A stretch of 64,000 nucleotides of DNA, taken from positions 434,001-498,000 of the forward strand of contig NZ_FOBV01000003.1 in NCBI RefSeq assembly GCF_900109935.1, read 5' to 3'. The notes below the pieces were generated by a model. It worked only from the letters and a program-made list of their open reading frames with translations, did no database searches and was not told the DNA's origin. Origin of the DNA: Chryseobacterium taichungense. GTDB taxonomy: Bacteria > Bacteroidota > Bacteroidia > Flavobacteriales > Weeksellaceae. Made by a program: the position numbers and the translations under genes. Of this stretch, positions 6,064 through 15,565 are shown one piece after another (the stretch's first letter is position 1; each line of letters begins with the position of its first letter).

Positions 6064-7635
6064 TTATAGTTTATATATTTCAACGATATTGGCGATTACG
6101 CCGGTATTTCCCAGGGTATTCATATTATACATTCCAAAAGCAACCGGGCCTGTATAGCCTGTTTTGGTATGCATAACCGTTTTATTATTGAAATTTACTA
6201 TAATAGTCCAGTTTCCACCGCGTCTTATAAACACTGCATTAAGGGCATAAGTCGAACCATTGGAAGATAAGGCTTCTGCCGAATTATCAGCAACTATTGT
6301 AACCATAGGGTACCAGTACGATTGTATCAACCTTACGTTAACAACGGTCTGGTTTATAAGCGCTACAGTATTCGCCGGATTTACTAGCCCGACAAAGTGA
6401 GTCATACCTGTGTTGCCTATATTAATACTCGCTGTTTTACCTGTAATTTCAACATTCATATAAAAATCTTCATCTGCACCAATCAACTCACCAGTCATCC
6501 TGGCCGCAATAAAAGAAGAGTCATCTGCCGGAGTTTTTACAGTGCTGTCAGAATTATAGCTTACTGATGACCCTGACTGCATAATGGCAGGTGATACGGC
6601 ATCATTGTATATTTTCTTTTGCCAGATAATGTTATTTAACGCTATTCGCTGAATCTGATTTACTACATTGATGGTGAAACCTGTTAAATACCATGCAACG
6701 CCGTTCCATAACCTTATTTTATACTGTCCTACCGGAATATCTTTAAAGTTGTAATAAAAGGTCAGATCAATACCATTGGTATAGAGCTGAACCTGCGCAC
6801 CCGGTATTTCTTTAACGACAATAGCAGTATCGGCAGAAACACTATCCTGAGTACATAACTCAATTTTGAAGCTGGTAGAAGGGAGATTTAAATTTGCTCC
6901 TTTCAGATTGATCCAGAAAGATTGATCTGTTTTATCCACAACGGGTGGTGATATTATAGCTACACTCATGGTTCCTGTACTCCAGCCGCCATTCATTTTA
7001 GTTTTCCATACTGCTCTTTCTGCTTCTGTCAATTGGTTTGGCATTTCCAGGAGTAGATTTTTGCTGTCTATCACAGCATTTAGCCCACTTGTATTTTGAA
7101 CCACAACTTTTTGAAAATTAGCGGTATCAGAATTTTTATTTGGCAACCCTGATAATACATAAGGATTTCCTAAAGTATTGATCGAAAACGAAGCATTAAG
7201 GGTATGGCTTCTTGCTGAACTGTTTGACAGGTTTGCATTCATCATATTTTTTCCCAAATCACCTGCAGGAAGTTTTGCCACCTCTCCGTTATCATTCATC
7301 CCTATAATTTTAGGATAATCCTGAGTATTTCCGTCCGTCAGCGGAATCGTTACTTTTTCAGCTAATCTTTCCCTCGTTTTGAGATTATATTCAGCCTGAC
7401 TTGCTATTCCTTCCGCTAAAAGATCTGCATTTGTAATACTGACATGATTATCAGCTAATTCCAGGGGAATGGTTCCGTTCACAACGGCATGGGTCTTTAA
7501 ATCACCACTTTCGTCAACGGCATAATCCGTGTAAGATGGAGAGCCGGGAGCCGCTACCTGGTAAATAACATTGGTCTCTCTTTCTCCTATTGGTGGCAAG
7601 GCATTTACTCTTATAATTTTTCCTATATTGGGCAT
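6064..7635 (-). CDS. Tail-fibre-like protein
   Basis: This 523-residue protein has no signal peptide and begins MPNIGKIIRVNALPPIGERE. The N-terminal part (IYQVAAPGSPSYTDYAVDES, then DLKTHAV) resembles the attachment segment of phage tail fibres. Residues 90-150 repeat asparagine-rich turns, and the C-terminal 170 residues are rich in beta strands, as in a lectin-like or concanavalin-like receptor-binding domain. There are no other phage structural genes nearby, so an isolated fibre-like adhesin working with the 1209-residue neighbour is more likely than a prophage. It starts 27 bases after that gene and is probably co-transcribed with it. Function is inferred from resemblance only. Confidence 0.5.
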   Translation of the reverse strand: MPNIGKIIRVNALPPIGERETNVIYQVAAPGSPSYTDYAVDESGDLKTHAVVNGTIPLELADNHVSITNADLLAEGIASQAEYNLKTRERLAEKVTIPLTDGNTQDYPKIIGMNDNGEVAKLPAGDLGKNMMNANLSNSSARSHTLNASFSINTLGNPYVLSGLPNKNSDTANFQKVVVQNTSGLNAVIDSKNLLLEMPNQLTEAERAVWKTKMNGGWSTGTMSVAIISPPVVDKTDQSFWINLKGANLNLPSTSFKIELCTQDSVSADTAIVVKEIPGAQVQLYTNGIDLTFYYNFKDIPVGQYKIRLWNGVAWYLTGFTINVVNQIQRIALNNIIWQKKIYNDAVSPAIMQSGSSVSYNSDSTVKTPADDSSFIAARMTGELIGADEDFYMNVEITGKTASINIGNTGMTHFVGLVNPANTVALINQTVVNVRLIQSYWYPMVTIVADNSAEALSSNGSTYALNAVFIRRGGNWTIIVNFNNKTVMHTKTGYTGPVAFGMYNMNTLGNTGVIANIVEIYKL

Positions 7636-7662
7636 AATCTTATTTTTTAATTAATAGTTTTC

Positions 7663-10600
7663 TTAAAGCCAGTCTCCCGTAATGATTTTTTCTTCTTCTC
7701 CGGGTTGAATACCTAAAAGGTTATCATTCTTTTCAAAGTTGAATTTCTCCGGAGTAATTACTTCCGACGGTATTTCAAAGTCATCAGGATTTTCTGTGGT
7801 AAACGGTAAAGCGTGCGCTACTTTTAGCCCAATGCTTTCTGCCTGAAGGATATTTAAAGTCGTAGGAAGTCTCGTGAGCCAGGCCTTTCCTTGTTTTTCT
7901 CCTTTTGGCTGTTTCATTTCATCCACGATCGATAAATAAAGTTCGTCTCCAATAACAGGAACCTCACCGCCATTCCAGATTTTACCGGTTGCCAGATAGA
8001 ATTGAACTGCATCTTCGAAGCCAGGACGCACCGTCACAATCACCCGTGCCATACCGCTTTGCAAGAAGCTTCTGAATAGTGGGTCTGTATTTTCCGATTG
8101 ATATAATTCTATCCAGTTTTGCTTATTTCCCCAGTAATAAGGATACAGGTAGTAAGAAAGATTATCCCATTCAAAAGCCTGCTCCATAAACTTGACAAAA
8201 GCGGTGTATTGATCCAGCTTTGATGAAAGAACGGTTTCATAATCACTAAATGAATTGCCTTGGGTTAATCCTGACAAGCCATATCCACGCGTAGAATCTG
8301 CTGTTCTGTCTGACATGTAGGAGATACAGTTTTTACGCAAAATCGTATTTTCAATCTGTCTGTAGAAATCAGGATTTGAATCTTTTATGACTACAGCTTT
8401 ATTATCCGCTTCTGCTTTAGCATTATTGTAAGCTGTAAGTGCATCTTCATAGGCATTAATAATAGCATTGAACGTCTTTTGCAGCCAGCTGTTTTTCGCT
8501 TCAATAGATAATTTGCAGTGGATGTTAAATCCAACTGTCATAGCATGATAATTTGCTGCATGGTAAGTGACATTTATCGATTTTGCAACATTATCCAAAG
8601 CAAAATAAACATTGCCAAATTGACCATCTCCATATAAGCTCGCTACACAATGAATATGCTGACCAATACTCACTCCGAAAGAGTGTTGCTGCTGTGGGTC
8701 GTTATCATATTTAAAATACCCATTTGCATAGCCATGTGTGGCAATATATCCGTCAGGGATAGTGATTGATTCAGTTTTATTGAAATGCTCATTATCTCCA
8801 ATATTTGTATCGGAATAAGACTTACTTAAAACGAGATTGTTTTCTGGAATTTCGATCTCAACATTGTACTTACCCAGCCAGTATTTTAATTTTATCTCAT
8901 TGCTCAAAGCACTGTAATCACTGATCTGCATACCACCTTCAGCTCTTGGATCTACAGGCTTTATTAAATCCATCTGATCAGGATCTTTCACTTCTTTCAT
9001 TCCCAGCAAATGAAGCCTTGCAGGCTCAGGAATCATAAATTCAAACATCATTCTTTTGCCGTAATTATAGATCTGGTTTTTCATTAATTTATCAACCCAT
9101 CTATAGACACCTACGACATGTTTGTCTCCTTTCCTGTTATCTAAACCGTGAGAATTGTTTTCTTCAAATTCATCAATAATTTTTTCAATTCTTTCCTCAT
9201 GAACTTTGGAAACAATTCTGTCCATTGCTCTGGAGGTAATATCCTGCGCCAAGGTTGTTGCCTGTCTAGTACTTTCTTCTTTTGAGGAATGATGAGCATT
9301 ACTTAAACCTAAACTTGCATTAGCATAAAAACCTCCCTTACTATAACCAGCATTTACACCAAATTGTGTACTATTATCGGAAGCTTCCTGCATCATTTTT
9401 GAAATCTCACTCTGCATTTCAAAACGATTGGCCGTAGTGGTGTCCGTAAGCTGCTCTCTTTCCGTATCAGAAGATGTGGTTGTAGTATTTTCGCTTCTTC
9501 TTAATCTTCTGGTAGATTTTTCCCTGTATTCCCTGGCCATTACATTTTCTATGTGGGCTACTTCTCCTTCAACATATGCATGGGTACTTTGCTCAACCTT
9601 TAGATAATCTGCAATACCGATATTTTTAAAGCCAAATCCGGATGGAATAAAGTTATTCTCATCTTCAATGATTACAGGAGGTTCTCCTTCTTCCACCTTA
9701 AGGACAAAGTCTCCCGAGCTGCATGCCCTTGCCGTAATTCCTGGAACGGTAAACTCGGCAACCCTGCCATTGGTAAATACCACTTTAATCCTTAATGTGG
9801 AATCCTGAACAGTGTAAAAATCCAAACCAGGTTTGTACAAATCATTTAAGAAAATGGTATTCCCTGTTCTGGTTTTCACAAAATAAACTCCATCAATTGA
9901 GGATGATATTCCATTGGGAGTAAGGGCATAAGATAATAAATTTACATCCCACGAGGAATCCGGTACATTCAGAGCCAAAGTAAAGGTATATGCTTTGTAT
10001 ATGAAATTCGGACAAATCTGGAAAGTAAAAGGAACCGAAACAGTCTTTGATGCAGGAATAAGAATACCTCCTATACTTTTATAAACTTCTTCATTTCCCT
10101 GAAAATTCTGAACGATCAGATTATTCAGCTCTTCAACATTTTTATCAACTTCAGCGCTGATTTCTCCAAATGTATCCCTCCCTTCTAAAACAGATTCAAG
10201 ATCACTAATACTTTCTTCTACTGAACGTGAAGACTGCTCTATTTCGGGGTCAAACTTATATCCTAATACATCGAGTAAAGTTTCTAAATTTTCCGGTTTT
10301 AGTTCTGTTGCCAACGATTCTGCGCTTATTTCATCCCTAAACTTGAACTCAAACTCCGGCAGTCTTGGAAAAGGAACTATTGGAAGCTGCTGACATGGAT
10401 CTTCAGGATTATATTCTGTTCCGGGTGGACGCGTGCTGCAATATTCTTGTTTAGATGCTGCAACGGCTCTCTCATATTCTTCAAGAAGCGGAATTACCCT
10501 CTCCTGATGTGCTTGATTCTGAATCTTAAATTCTGTCTCATAATCCTTTTTGTATTGCTTTTTAATGACAGAAAGATTCCTGTTCAACAGTTCAATTCTA

Positions 10601-11292
10601 CTGAGTTTTGTTTTTGCAGCAGAAATTTCCTGCTGTTTTCTCATATTATCAGTAGGAAGGGTTTGCATAATCTCACTAGACCGCGCTTTAGAACTGGAAG
10701 TTATAGCTGGTATGTTATTATCATCCAATATCAGTTCTTTTGGAAGAACAACTTTCGCCGCAAGAGCCAACAAAACATTGTCCTCACCTGTAACAGCAAG
10801 AGTATGCAATGCTAAAAGCATTTGTAAAAGTGTTTCCTTGAGATAGAAATTTTCTTGTGTAGCTACCTGGTAAATTAGGTTATTCCATAAAACATGGAGT
10901 TCAGGAGTCGGATAGATCGGAGGCAGTATCTCCGTTTTTTTGGCTTGAAATTCTTCATAAGTACAAGTCGTCTTATTTACGGCAAGCCAGGAAGCAAACA
11001 TATAGAACTCATTAAATTCGGTTTTAAAATCATTTAAATTCTTAATTCGGTCTGCATTTGTTTTAAAGACCTCCGCTCTCTCGTGTAGAAGTTTTTGCTT
11101 AGATCCAGTACCATCAATTATGGGTTTATAAAAAACAGTATCGGCTTTCATCGCTTCAGGGAAAAGAACAAATCTCTTATCCTGATCTTTTTCATCAGAA
11201 AGCTGGGGACTTCGTAAGCTCACAAATCTAAAAAGTGTTTGGGTCGGGGTGTTCTCTGCAATCGAATCTGCAGTGATTTCATTTTCTGCCAT
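7663..11292 (-). CDS. Large conserved protein of unknown function (1209 aa)
   Basis: This protein has no signal peptide or clear membrane helix. Residues about 215-300 form a charged coiled-coil-like stretch. The middle contains EGEVAHIENVMAREYREKS followed by a Thr/Ser-rich linker and a glycine/serine segment (FGVNAGYSKGGFYANASLG). Then come GVYRWVDKLMKNQIYNYGKR and MMFEFMIPEPARLHLLG, and near the C-terminus FRSFLQSGMARVIVTVRPGF and GKIWNGGEVPVIGDELYLS. I recall similar motifs in large uncharacterised proteins of many bacteria but know no established function. Its size, lack of export signal, fibre-like neighbour and following toxin genes suggest a structural part of a delivery particle or surface assembly. 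That is a hypothesis. Confidence 0.5.
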   Translation of the reverse strand: MAENEITADSIAENTPTQTLFRFVSLRSPQLSDEKDQDKRFVLFPEAMKADTVFYKPIIDGTGSKQKLLHERAEVFKTNADRIKNLNDFKTEFNEFYMFASWLAVNKTTCTYEEFQAKKTEILPPIYPTPELHVLWNNLIYQVATQENFYLKETLLQMLLALHTLAVTGEDNVLLALAAKVVLPKELILDDNNIPAITSSSKARSSEIMQTLPTDNMRKQQEISAAKTKLSRIELLNRNLSVIKKQYKKDYETEFKIQNQAHQERVIPLLEEYERAVAASKQEYCSTRPPGTEYNPEDPCQQLPIVPFPRLPEFEFKFRDEISAESLATELKPENLETLLDVLGYKFDPEIEQSSRSVEESISDLESVLEGRDTFGEISAEVDKNVEELNNLIVQNFQGNEEVYKSIGGILIPASKTVSVPFTFQICPNFIYKAYTFTLALNVPDSSWDVNLLSYALTPNGISSSIDGVYFVKTRTGNTIFLNDLYKPGLDFYTVQDSTLRIKVVFTNGRVAEFTVPGITARACSSGDFVLKVEEGEPPVIIEDENNFIPSGFGFKNIGIADYLKVEQSTHAYVEGEVAHIENVMAREYREKSTRRLRRSENTTTTSSDTEREQLTDTTTANRFEMQSEISKMMQEASDNSTQFGVNAGYSKGGFYANASLGLSNAHHSSKEESTRQATTLAQDITSRAMDRIVSKVHEERIEKIIDEFEENNSHGLDNRKGDKHVVGVYRWVDKLMKNQIYNYGKRMMFEFMIPEPARLHLLGMKEVKDPDQMDLIKPVDPRAEGGMQISDYSALSNEIKLKYWLGKYNVEIEIPENNLVLSKSYSDTNIGDNEHFNKTESITIPDGYIATHGYANGYFKYDNDPQQQHSFGVSIGQHIHCVASLYGDGQFGNVYFALDNVAKSINVTYHAANYHAMTVGFNIHCKLSIEAKNSWLQKTFNAIINAYEDALTAYNNAKAEADNKAVVIKDSNPDFYRQIENTILRKNCISYMSDRTADSTRGYGLSGLTQGNSFSDYETVLSSKLDQYTAFVKFMEQAFEWDNLSYYLYPYYWGNKQNWIELYQSENTDPLFRSFLQSGMARVIVTVRPGFEDAVQFYLATGKIWNGGEVPVIGDELYLSIVDEMKQPKGEKQGKAWLTRLPTTLNILQAESIGLKVAHALPFTTENPDDFEIPSEVITPEKFNFEKNDNLLGIQPGEEEKIITGDWL

Positions 11293-11874
11293 TTGTAATT
11301 TTGTTTGGGTTATGTTATTTTGAGTATACTTTTTCAGTAGATAAACTGGTGTGACGAATTGTTATCAGTGTCAATATGTATTCACTGGTTTTAAAACATA
11401 GTGTAATTTTCCAGATATTTGGATTTAGATATAATTGTGCTGGGTAATACGGATGATTATAATTTTTATAAGGAAAAACCTGTCGAAGTCTTGATACTAT
11501 TTCTGTAGATTATTTTGTAAGAAGATAGGTACCGATTATAGTAGACACATTTTATAGTAGATACATTAAAAATGTCCGGAAAGATTGTTTTCATCTGTTA
11601 ATTAGTTTTTAATTTTTTTTACAAAAATAATCTCAAAAAACATCAAAATTTGTAGTATTAGTTTGAAATTCTTATTATCCTACATCCCTCATCAACATAT
11701 CCATGTTCTTAACACTATACTACTTTTGCCAAATCCTTATCTAAAAAAATGTAAGAAATTTTCGAAGAGATGATCAGATTTCTTCGACAATCCTTCGGGA
11801 GTTCTTCGGAAGCTCTCATTTTATCCCAAAAGATATCCTCTTTAAACTCATAAAATACTTTCATCAAAAATCCT
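11293..11874. other. AT-rich intergenic region between divergent units
   Basis: There is no convincing gene in this stretch. It holds a 16-base tandem duplication at about 11,536-11,567 (ttatagtagacacatt, then ttatagtagatacatt). A minus-strand TATTTTTG at 11,622-11,629 could be the -7 element for the 1209-residue gene, with a leader of about 320 bases. A plus-strand TACTTTTG at 11,721-11,728 has no ORF right behind it. No -33 TTG was found at the usual spacing for either. Confidence 0.4.
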
Positions 11875-11882
11875 TAACTTTG
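11875..11882 (+). promoter_or_regulatory. -7 element TAACTTTG of hpt
   Basis: It matches the Bacteroidota TAnnTTTG element. It sits 19 bases before the ATG at 11,901 and overlaps an upstream in-frame TTG (11,880), ruling that TTG out as the start. No -33 TTG is visible. Confidence 0.65.
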
Positions 11883-11900
11883 CACACTACTAAAATTTTT

Positions 11901-12455
11901 ATGGAAAGTATTAAAGTTCACGACAAAACTTTCGTTCCTTATCTGAAGGACGCCGAAATTCAGGAAATTGTAAAAGCGACGGCTTTAAAAATTTATGAAG
12001 ATTACAAGGATGAAGTTCCTGTTTTCATCGGAGTTTTGAATGGGGTTATCATGTTCTTTTCGGATCTGCTGAAACATTATCCGGGTCCGTGCGAGATTGC
12101 TTTTATCCAGATGAGTTCTTATGTAGGAACAGAATCTACAGGAATCGTTTATCAGAAAATGGAACTGACGAAAGACGTGAAAGACCGTCATATCATCCTC
12201 GTGGAAGATATTGTAGATACAGGAAATACGGTGGAAAGCCTTTTTAAATATTTCAAAGAAACACAACGTCCGAAATCCGTAAAACTGGCTTCTTTCCTTC
12301 TGAAACCTGAAGTCTATAAGAAGGATTTCAAACTGGATTATATCGGAAAAGAAATTCCAAACAAATTTGTTCTCGGCTACGGACTGGATTATGATGAACT
12401 AGGAAGAAACCTGCCGAATCTATATCAACTGGAAGAAGGACAAATCAATCATTAG
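11901..12455 (+). CDS. hpt: Hypoxanthine phosphoribosyltransferase
   Basis: This 184-residue cytoplasmic enzyme transfers phosphoribose from PRPP to hypoxanthine or guanine in purine salvage. The PRPP-binding loop is seen as IILVEDIVDTGNTVESLF near residue 100, FIGVLNGVIMFFSDLL matches the pyrophosphate-binding loop region, and YVGTESTG fits the flexible active-site loop. Length is normal for the family. The ATG at 11,901 is chosen because a -7 element overlaps the upstream TTG. It lies ahead of adk and obg on the same strand, an order I associate with Chryseobacterium and relatives, and the three may share transcripts despite separate inverted repeats between them. Confidence 0.92.
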   Translation: MESIKVHDKTFVPYLKDAEIQEIVKATALKIYEDYKDEVPVFIGVLNGVIMFFSDLLKHYPGPCEIAFIQMSSYVGTESTGIVYQKMELTKDVKDRHIILVEDIVDTGNTVESLFKYFKETQRPKSVKLASFLLKPEVYKKDFKLDYIGKEIPNKFVLGYGLDYDELGRNLPNLYQLEEGQINH

Positions 12456-12479
12456 ATTGCCGATAGCTATTAGCTACTG

Positions 12480-12542
12480 GCTTTTAGCTTTAAATATTAA
12501 ATCGAAATAAAAGTAAAATATTAACTAAACAAAGCTAAAAGC
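12480..12542. repeat. Inverted repeat between hpt and adk
   Basis: The 12-base arms gcttttagcttt (12,480-12,491) and aaagctaaaagc (12,531-12,542) pair perfectly around a 39-base AT-rich loop. Further related words (tagctattagctactgg) flank them. It may act in the transcript as a terminator-like or stability element, or be an intergenic repeat. Confidence 0.6.
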
Positions 12543-12581
12543 AAGAAGCCATTCGCCGATTGCCAAAAGCAAAACAACATT

Positions 12582-13163
12582 ATGATAAACATTGTTCTGT
12601 TCGGCCCTCCGGGAAGTGGAAAAGGAACTCAGGCTCAGAACCTGATTAAGAAATTCAATTTAAAGCAGATCTCAACAGGCGACCTTTTCAGATTCAATAT
12701 GAAAAATGATACGGAGCTTGGAAAACTGGCTAAATCTTATATTGATAAAGGTGAGCTGGTACCGGATCAGGTAACAACAGATATGCTGATCGATGAGATC
12801 AGAAAACCGACTGATGCAGCAGGATTTATTTTCGACGGCTATCCGAGAACTGCAGTTCAGACTGAAGCGTTGGAAAAAATCGTAAAGGAAGAGCTGAATG
12901 ATCAGATCGATATTTGCCTTTCATTAGTCGTTGAAGATAAGATTTTAGTTGAAAGACTTTTGAAAAGAGGGGAAATCAGCGGAAGATCCGATGACAGCAA
13001 TGTTGAGATCATTGAAAACAGAATAAAAGAATACTACGCAAAAACAGCAGAAGTTGCCGAACTGTACAAACAACAGGGCAAATATGTGGAGATCAACGGT
13101 GTCGGAGATATCGATGAAATTTCAGAAAAACTTTTTGCTGAAGTAGAAAAGGTTCAAAAATAA
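12582..13163 (+). CDS. adk: Adenylate kinase
   Basis: This 193-residue enzyme interconverts AMP plus ATP and 2 ADP in the cytoplasm. The P-loop is GPPGSGKGTQAQ (residues 8-19), the AMP-binding part STGDLFR, then FIFDGYPRT. The lid after RLLKRGEISGRSDD is short and lacks the four-cysteine zinc site of long-lid enzymes, which explains the modest length. It lies between hpt and obg. Confidence 0.95.
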   Translation: MINIVLFGPPGSGKGTQAQNLIKKFNLKQISTGDLFRFNMKNDTELGKLAKSYIDKGELVPDQVTTDMLIDEIRKPTDAAGFIFDGYPRTAVQTEALEKIVKEELNDQIDICLSLVVEDKILVERLLKRGEISGRSDDSNVEIIENRIKEYYAKTAEVAELYKQQGKYVEINGVGDIDEISEKLFAEVEKVQK

Positions 13164-13176
13164 AAATTTTTGATTC

Positions 13177-13236
13177 AAGGTTCAAAGTTCCAAATTCAAG
13201 GTTAAAACTTTGAACCTTAAACATTAACCTTGAATT
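13177..13236. repeat. Nested inverted repeats between adk and obg
   Basis: Arms aaggttcaaagtt (13,177-13,189) and aactttgaacctt (13,206-13,218) pair perfectly. A second pair, aattcaaggtta (13,193-13,204) and taaccttgaatt (13,225-13,236), interlocks with the first, so two competing stems are possible in the transcript just before the obg start. Confidence 0.65.
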
Positions 13237-13242
13237 AAAATT

Positions 13243-14226
13243 ATGTCAAATTTTGTAGATTACGTAAAAATTCATTGTAAAAGCGGCCATGGAGGTGCAG
13301 GTTCTGCGCATCTTCGCCGTGAAAAATATATTCCTAAAGGTGGTCCTGATGGTGGTGACGGTGGTCGCGGTGGCCACGTTATCATGAAAGGAAATGCCAA
13401 TGAATGGACTTTACTTCCCCTCCGTTATACCCGTCACGTAAAAGCGGAACGTGGTGAAAATGGTGGTAAAAACCAGCTTACAGGGGCTTACGGTGCAGAT
13501 GTTTATATAGAAGTTCCGATTGGAACAATTGCTAAAAATGAGGATGGTGAAATCATTGGTGAAATCCTGGAAGACGGCCAGGAAATCATTCTGATGGAAG
13601 GCGGAAAAGGCGGACTTGGAAATGAGCATTTCAAGTCTTCTACCAACCAGACCCCAAGATATGCACAGCCAGGAATGGAAGGCCAGGAAGGTTACGTAAC
13701 TTTCGAACTTAAAATTCTTGCAGATGTTGGCCTTGTAGGATTTCCGAACGCCGGAAAATCTACGCTGCTGGCCTCAGTTTCTGCAGCAAAACCTAAAATT
13801 GCAGATTACGCCTTTACAACTTTAACACCGAATTTAGGAATTGTCGATTACAGAAATTATAAATCTTTTGTAATGGCCGATATCCCGGGGATTATTGAAG
13901 GCGCGGCAGAAGGAAAAGGCTTAGGACACCGATTTTTAAGACATATCGAAAGAAATTCAATTTTATTATTTTTAATACCGGCCGATTCTGAAGATCATTT
14001 TCAGGAGTTTAAAATTCTGGAAAATGAACTGAAAGAATACAATCCTGAATTGCTGGATAAAGATTTCATTGTTTCTATTTCAAAATCAGATCTTCTGGAT
14101 GACGAACTGAAAAAAGAGATCGCCGCGGAATTTCCTGAAAATAAACAGCCGTTGTTTTTCTCAGGGGTTACCGGTGAGGGTCTTACTGAACTTAAGGATG
14201 CCATCTGGAAACAATTGCACGGATAG
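13243..14226 (+). CDS. obgE: Obg-family GTPase
   Basis: This 327-residue ribosome-associated GTPase acts in 50S subunit maturation and stress control. The N-terminal 158 residues are the glycine-rich Obg fold ([20 protein letters not shown], then [13 protein letters not shown]). The G domain has GFPNAGKST (166-174), the switch region [28 protein letters not shown] and the base-specificity motif SKSD. No separate C-terminal OCT domain is present, as in other Bacteroidota members. It begins directly after interlocking inverted repeats. Confidence 0.95.
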   Translation: MSNFVDYVKIHCKSGHGGAGSAHLRREKYIPKGGPDGGDGGRGGHVIMKGNANEWTLLPLRYTRHVKAERGENGGKNQLTGAYGADVYIEVPIGTIAKNEDGEIIGEILEDGQEIILMEGGKGGLGNEHFKSSTNQTPRYAQPGMEGQEGYVTFELKILADVGLVGFPNAGKSTLLASVSAAKPKIADYAFTTLTPNLGIVDYRNYKSFVMADIPGIIEGAAEGKGLGHRFLRHIERNSILLFLIPADSEDHFQEFKILENELKEYNPELLDKDFIVSISKSDLLDDELKKEIAAEFPENKQPLFFSGVTGEGLTELKDAIWKQLHG

Positions 14227-14301
14227 GAACATCTAAAAAACATTCAACACAATCTATTTATAATTCTTTCGTTAGAGAAATTAAATAATTTTAAAACAAC
14301 C

Positions 14302-14946
14302 ATGACAAAAAACATTTTATCTGCTGTAGCGATCACTATTATGGGATTTATTAATGCTCAGACTCAGGATTCTGCATCTTCTGATTCCGATTTTAAATTT
14401 GGCGTAAAAGCCGGTTATTCTTTATCGAATATGAAGTTTTTTGATGAAAAGCTAGATTCAAAATCATATTTCTATGCAGGTTTGGTTGGCGAGCAGCCCA
14501 TATCTTCAAAATTTGGAATTCAGGCTGAGGTACTTTACACACAGATTGGCGGTACAGAACAGTTACCGGTCGTCGACTTTACAGATACCGGTGTCATAGA
14601 GACCGGAACAAGACTTAAATTTGATTATCAACTGACCCAAATCCAGGTTCCTGTTTCTGCAAAATATTATTTTATTCCTGATCTTTCAGTTTCTGCCGGG
14701 ATGAATGTAGCTTTTAATGTTTCTGAAAAGGTAAAAACAAAAGAAGTGGTAAATGGAAGCACCTCTCATAATTATGAAGGCATTAAAAGCGTTAACCTCT
14801 TCCCTTTCCTTGGCGCAGAATATAAAATCAACGATAAGTTTTTTGTAGATGCCCGATATAATTTCAACTTTTTTGAAATTAATAAAGGTGATTTCACGAC
14901 AAAGGTTGGTTTTCTACAGGCCGGCGTAGGATACAGATTTAAATAA
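14302..14946 (+). CDS. Outer-membrane beta-barrel (porin-family) protein
   Basis: This 214-residue protein has a signal peptide (MTKNILSAVAITIMGFINAQ). FKFGVKAGYSLSNMKFF is followed by alternating strands and a final VGFLQAGVGYRFK ending in an aromatic-basic residue pair, typical of eight-stranded Bacteroidota OMP_b-brl proteins. It would sit in the outer membrane; its ligand or role is not visible. It stands alone, 75 bases after obg. Confidence 0.8.
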   Translation: MTKNILSAVAITIMGFINAQTQDSASSDSDFKFGVKAGYSLSNMKFFDEKLDSKSYFYAGLVGEQPISSKFGIQAEVLYTQIGGTEQLPVVDFTDTGVIETGTRLKFDYQLTQIQVPVSAKYYFIPDLSVSAGMNVAFNVSEKVKTKEVVNGSTSHNYEGIKSVNLFPFLGAEYKINDKFFVDARYNFNFFEINKGDFTTKVGFLQAGVGYRFK

Positions 14947-14989
14947 TTTTTGGAACAATTATTGAAGAATTCAATCCAAATTTAAAACA

Positions 14990-15478
14990 ATGAAATATTT
15001 ACTTGGACTGTGTGCCTTTATCTTTTTATTTTCATGTAATTCTCAGAAAATGAATTCAAAATATTCTAAAATTGAATATGAAGCTACCCCTTGTTTCGGA
15101 TTTTGCCCGGTTTTTAAAATGACCATTAATCCAGACAGAACCGCTGTTTTTGAGGCAGAACATTTTAATTTTAGTGACAAGCCTTCAAAAGATGAATTTT
15201 CTAAGCCTCGTGAGGGAACTTTTAAAGGAACCATTAAAGAAGAAGATTATAATAAACTCATTGCATTACTCGACGGACTGGATGTAAAGAACCTGAAGGA
15301 TAATTACGGAGAAAAAAATGTAACTGACCTGCCTTCTTCGCATTTAAGAATTCAATTTGCAGACGGAACCACAAAACATGTTGAAGATTATGGTAAGCGT
15401 GGAAGTGAAAAACTTTCGGAACTGTATAAGTTTTTTGAGGATTTGAGAAAGAATCAGCAGTGGACAAAAGTGAATTAA
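14990..15478 (+). CDS. DUF6438-type lipoprotein
   Basis: This 162-residue protein has a lipoprotein signal ending FLFSCNSQ, so Cys16 would be lipidated. The mature part begins with IEYEATPCFGFCPVFKMTI, the PCFGxCPxY-like signature I associate with DUF6438, including two cysteines close together. Function is unknown. It probably lies in the periplasmic face of a membrane. It follows the beta-barrel gene by 43 bases and may be co-transcribed with it. Confidence 0.75.
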   Translation: MKYLLGLCAFIFLFSCNSQKMNSKYSKIEYEATPCFGFCPVFKMTINPDRTAVFEAEHFNFSDKPSKDEFSKPREGTFKGTIKEEDYNKLIALLDGLDVKNLKDNYGEKNVTDLPSSHLRIQFADGTTKHVEDYGKRGSEKLSELYKFFEDLRKNQQWTKVN

Positions 15479-15499
15479 TCTACTTAAAAATATTTAAAC

Positions 15500-15507
15500 T
15501 ACCTTTG
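15500..15507 (+). promoter_or_regulatory. -7 element TACCTTTG of the DEAD-box helicase gene
   Basis: It matches TAnnTTTG and lies 58 bases before the TTG start at 15,566. The hairpin at 15,516-15,538 would be at the very start of the transcript. Confidence 0.55.
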
Positions 15508-15515
15508 CAAAATAT

Positions 15516-15538
15516 AATTCCTTCAAAATGAAGGAATT
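15516..15538 (+). terminator. Hairpin in the helicase leader
   Basis: The 9-base arms aattccttc and gaaggaatt enclose a 5-base loop and are followed by TTTGTTG. It could be the terminator of the lipoprotein gene. Because it lies downstream of the -7 element, it could also act as an attenuator in the helicase leader. Confidence 0.55.
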
Positions 15539-15565
15539 TTTGTTGTAATTATAAAAACAATTCAT

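Noticed and set aside
6064..11292. Prophage or complete contractile injection locus
   Set aside because: One fibre-like protein and one large protein are present but no sheath, tube, baseplate, capsid, terminase or integrase gene lies in the window.
11721..11728. Promoter for an unseen small RNA (TACTTTTG)
   Set aside because: Only the -7 word matches; there is no -33 TTG and no clear terminator or structured RNA behind it.
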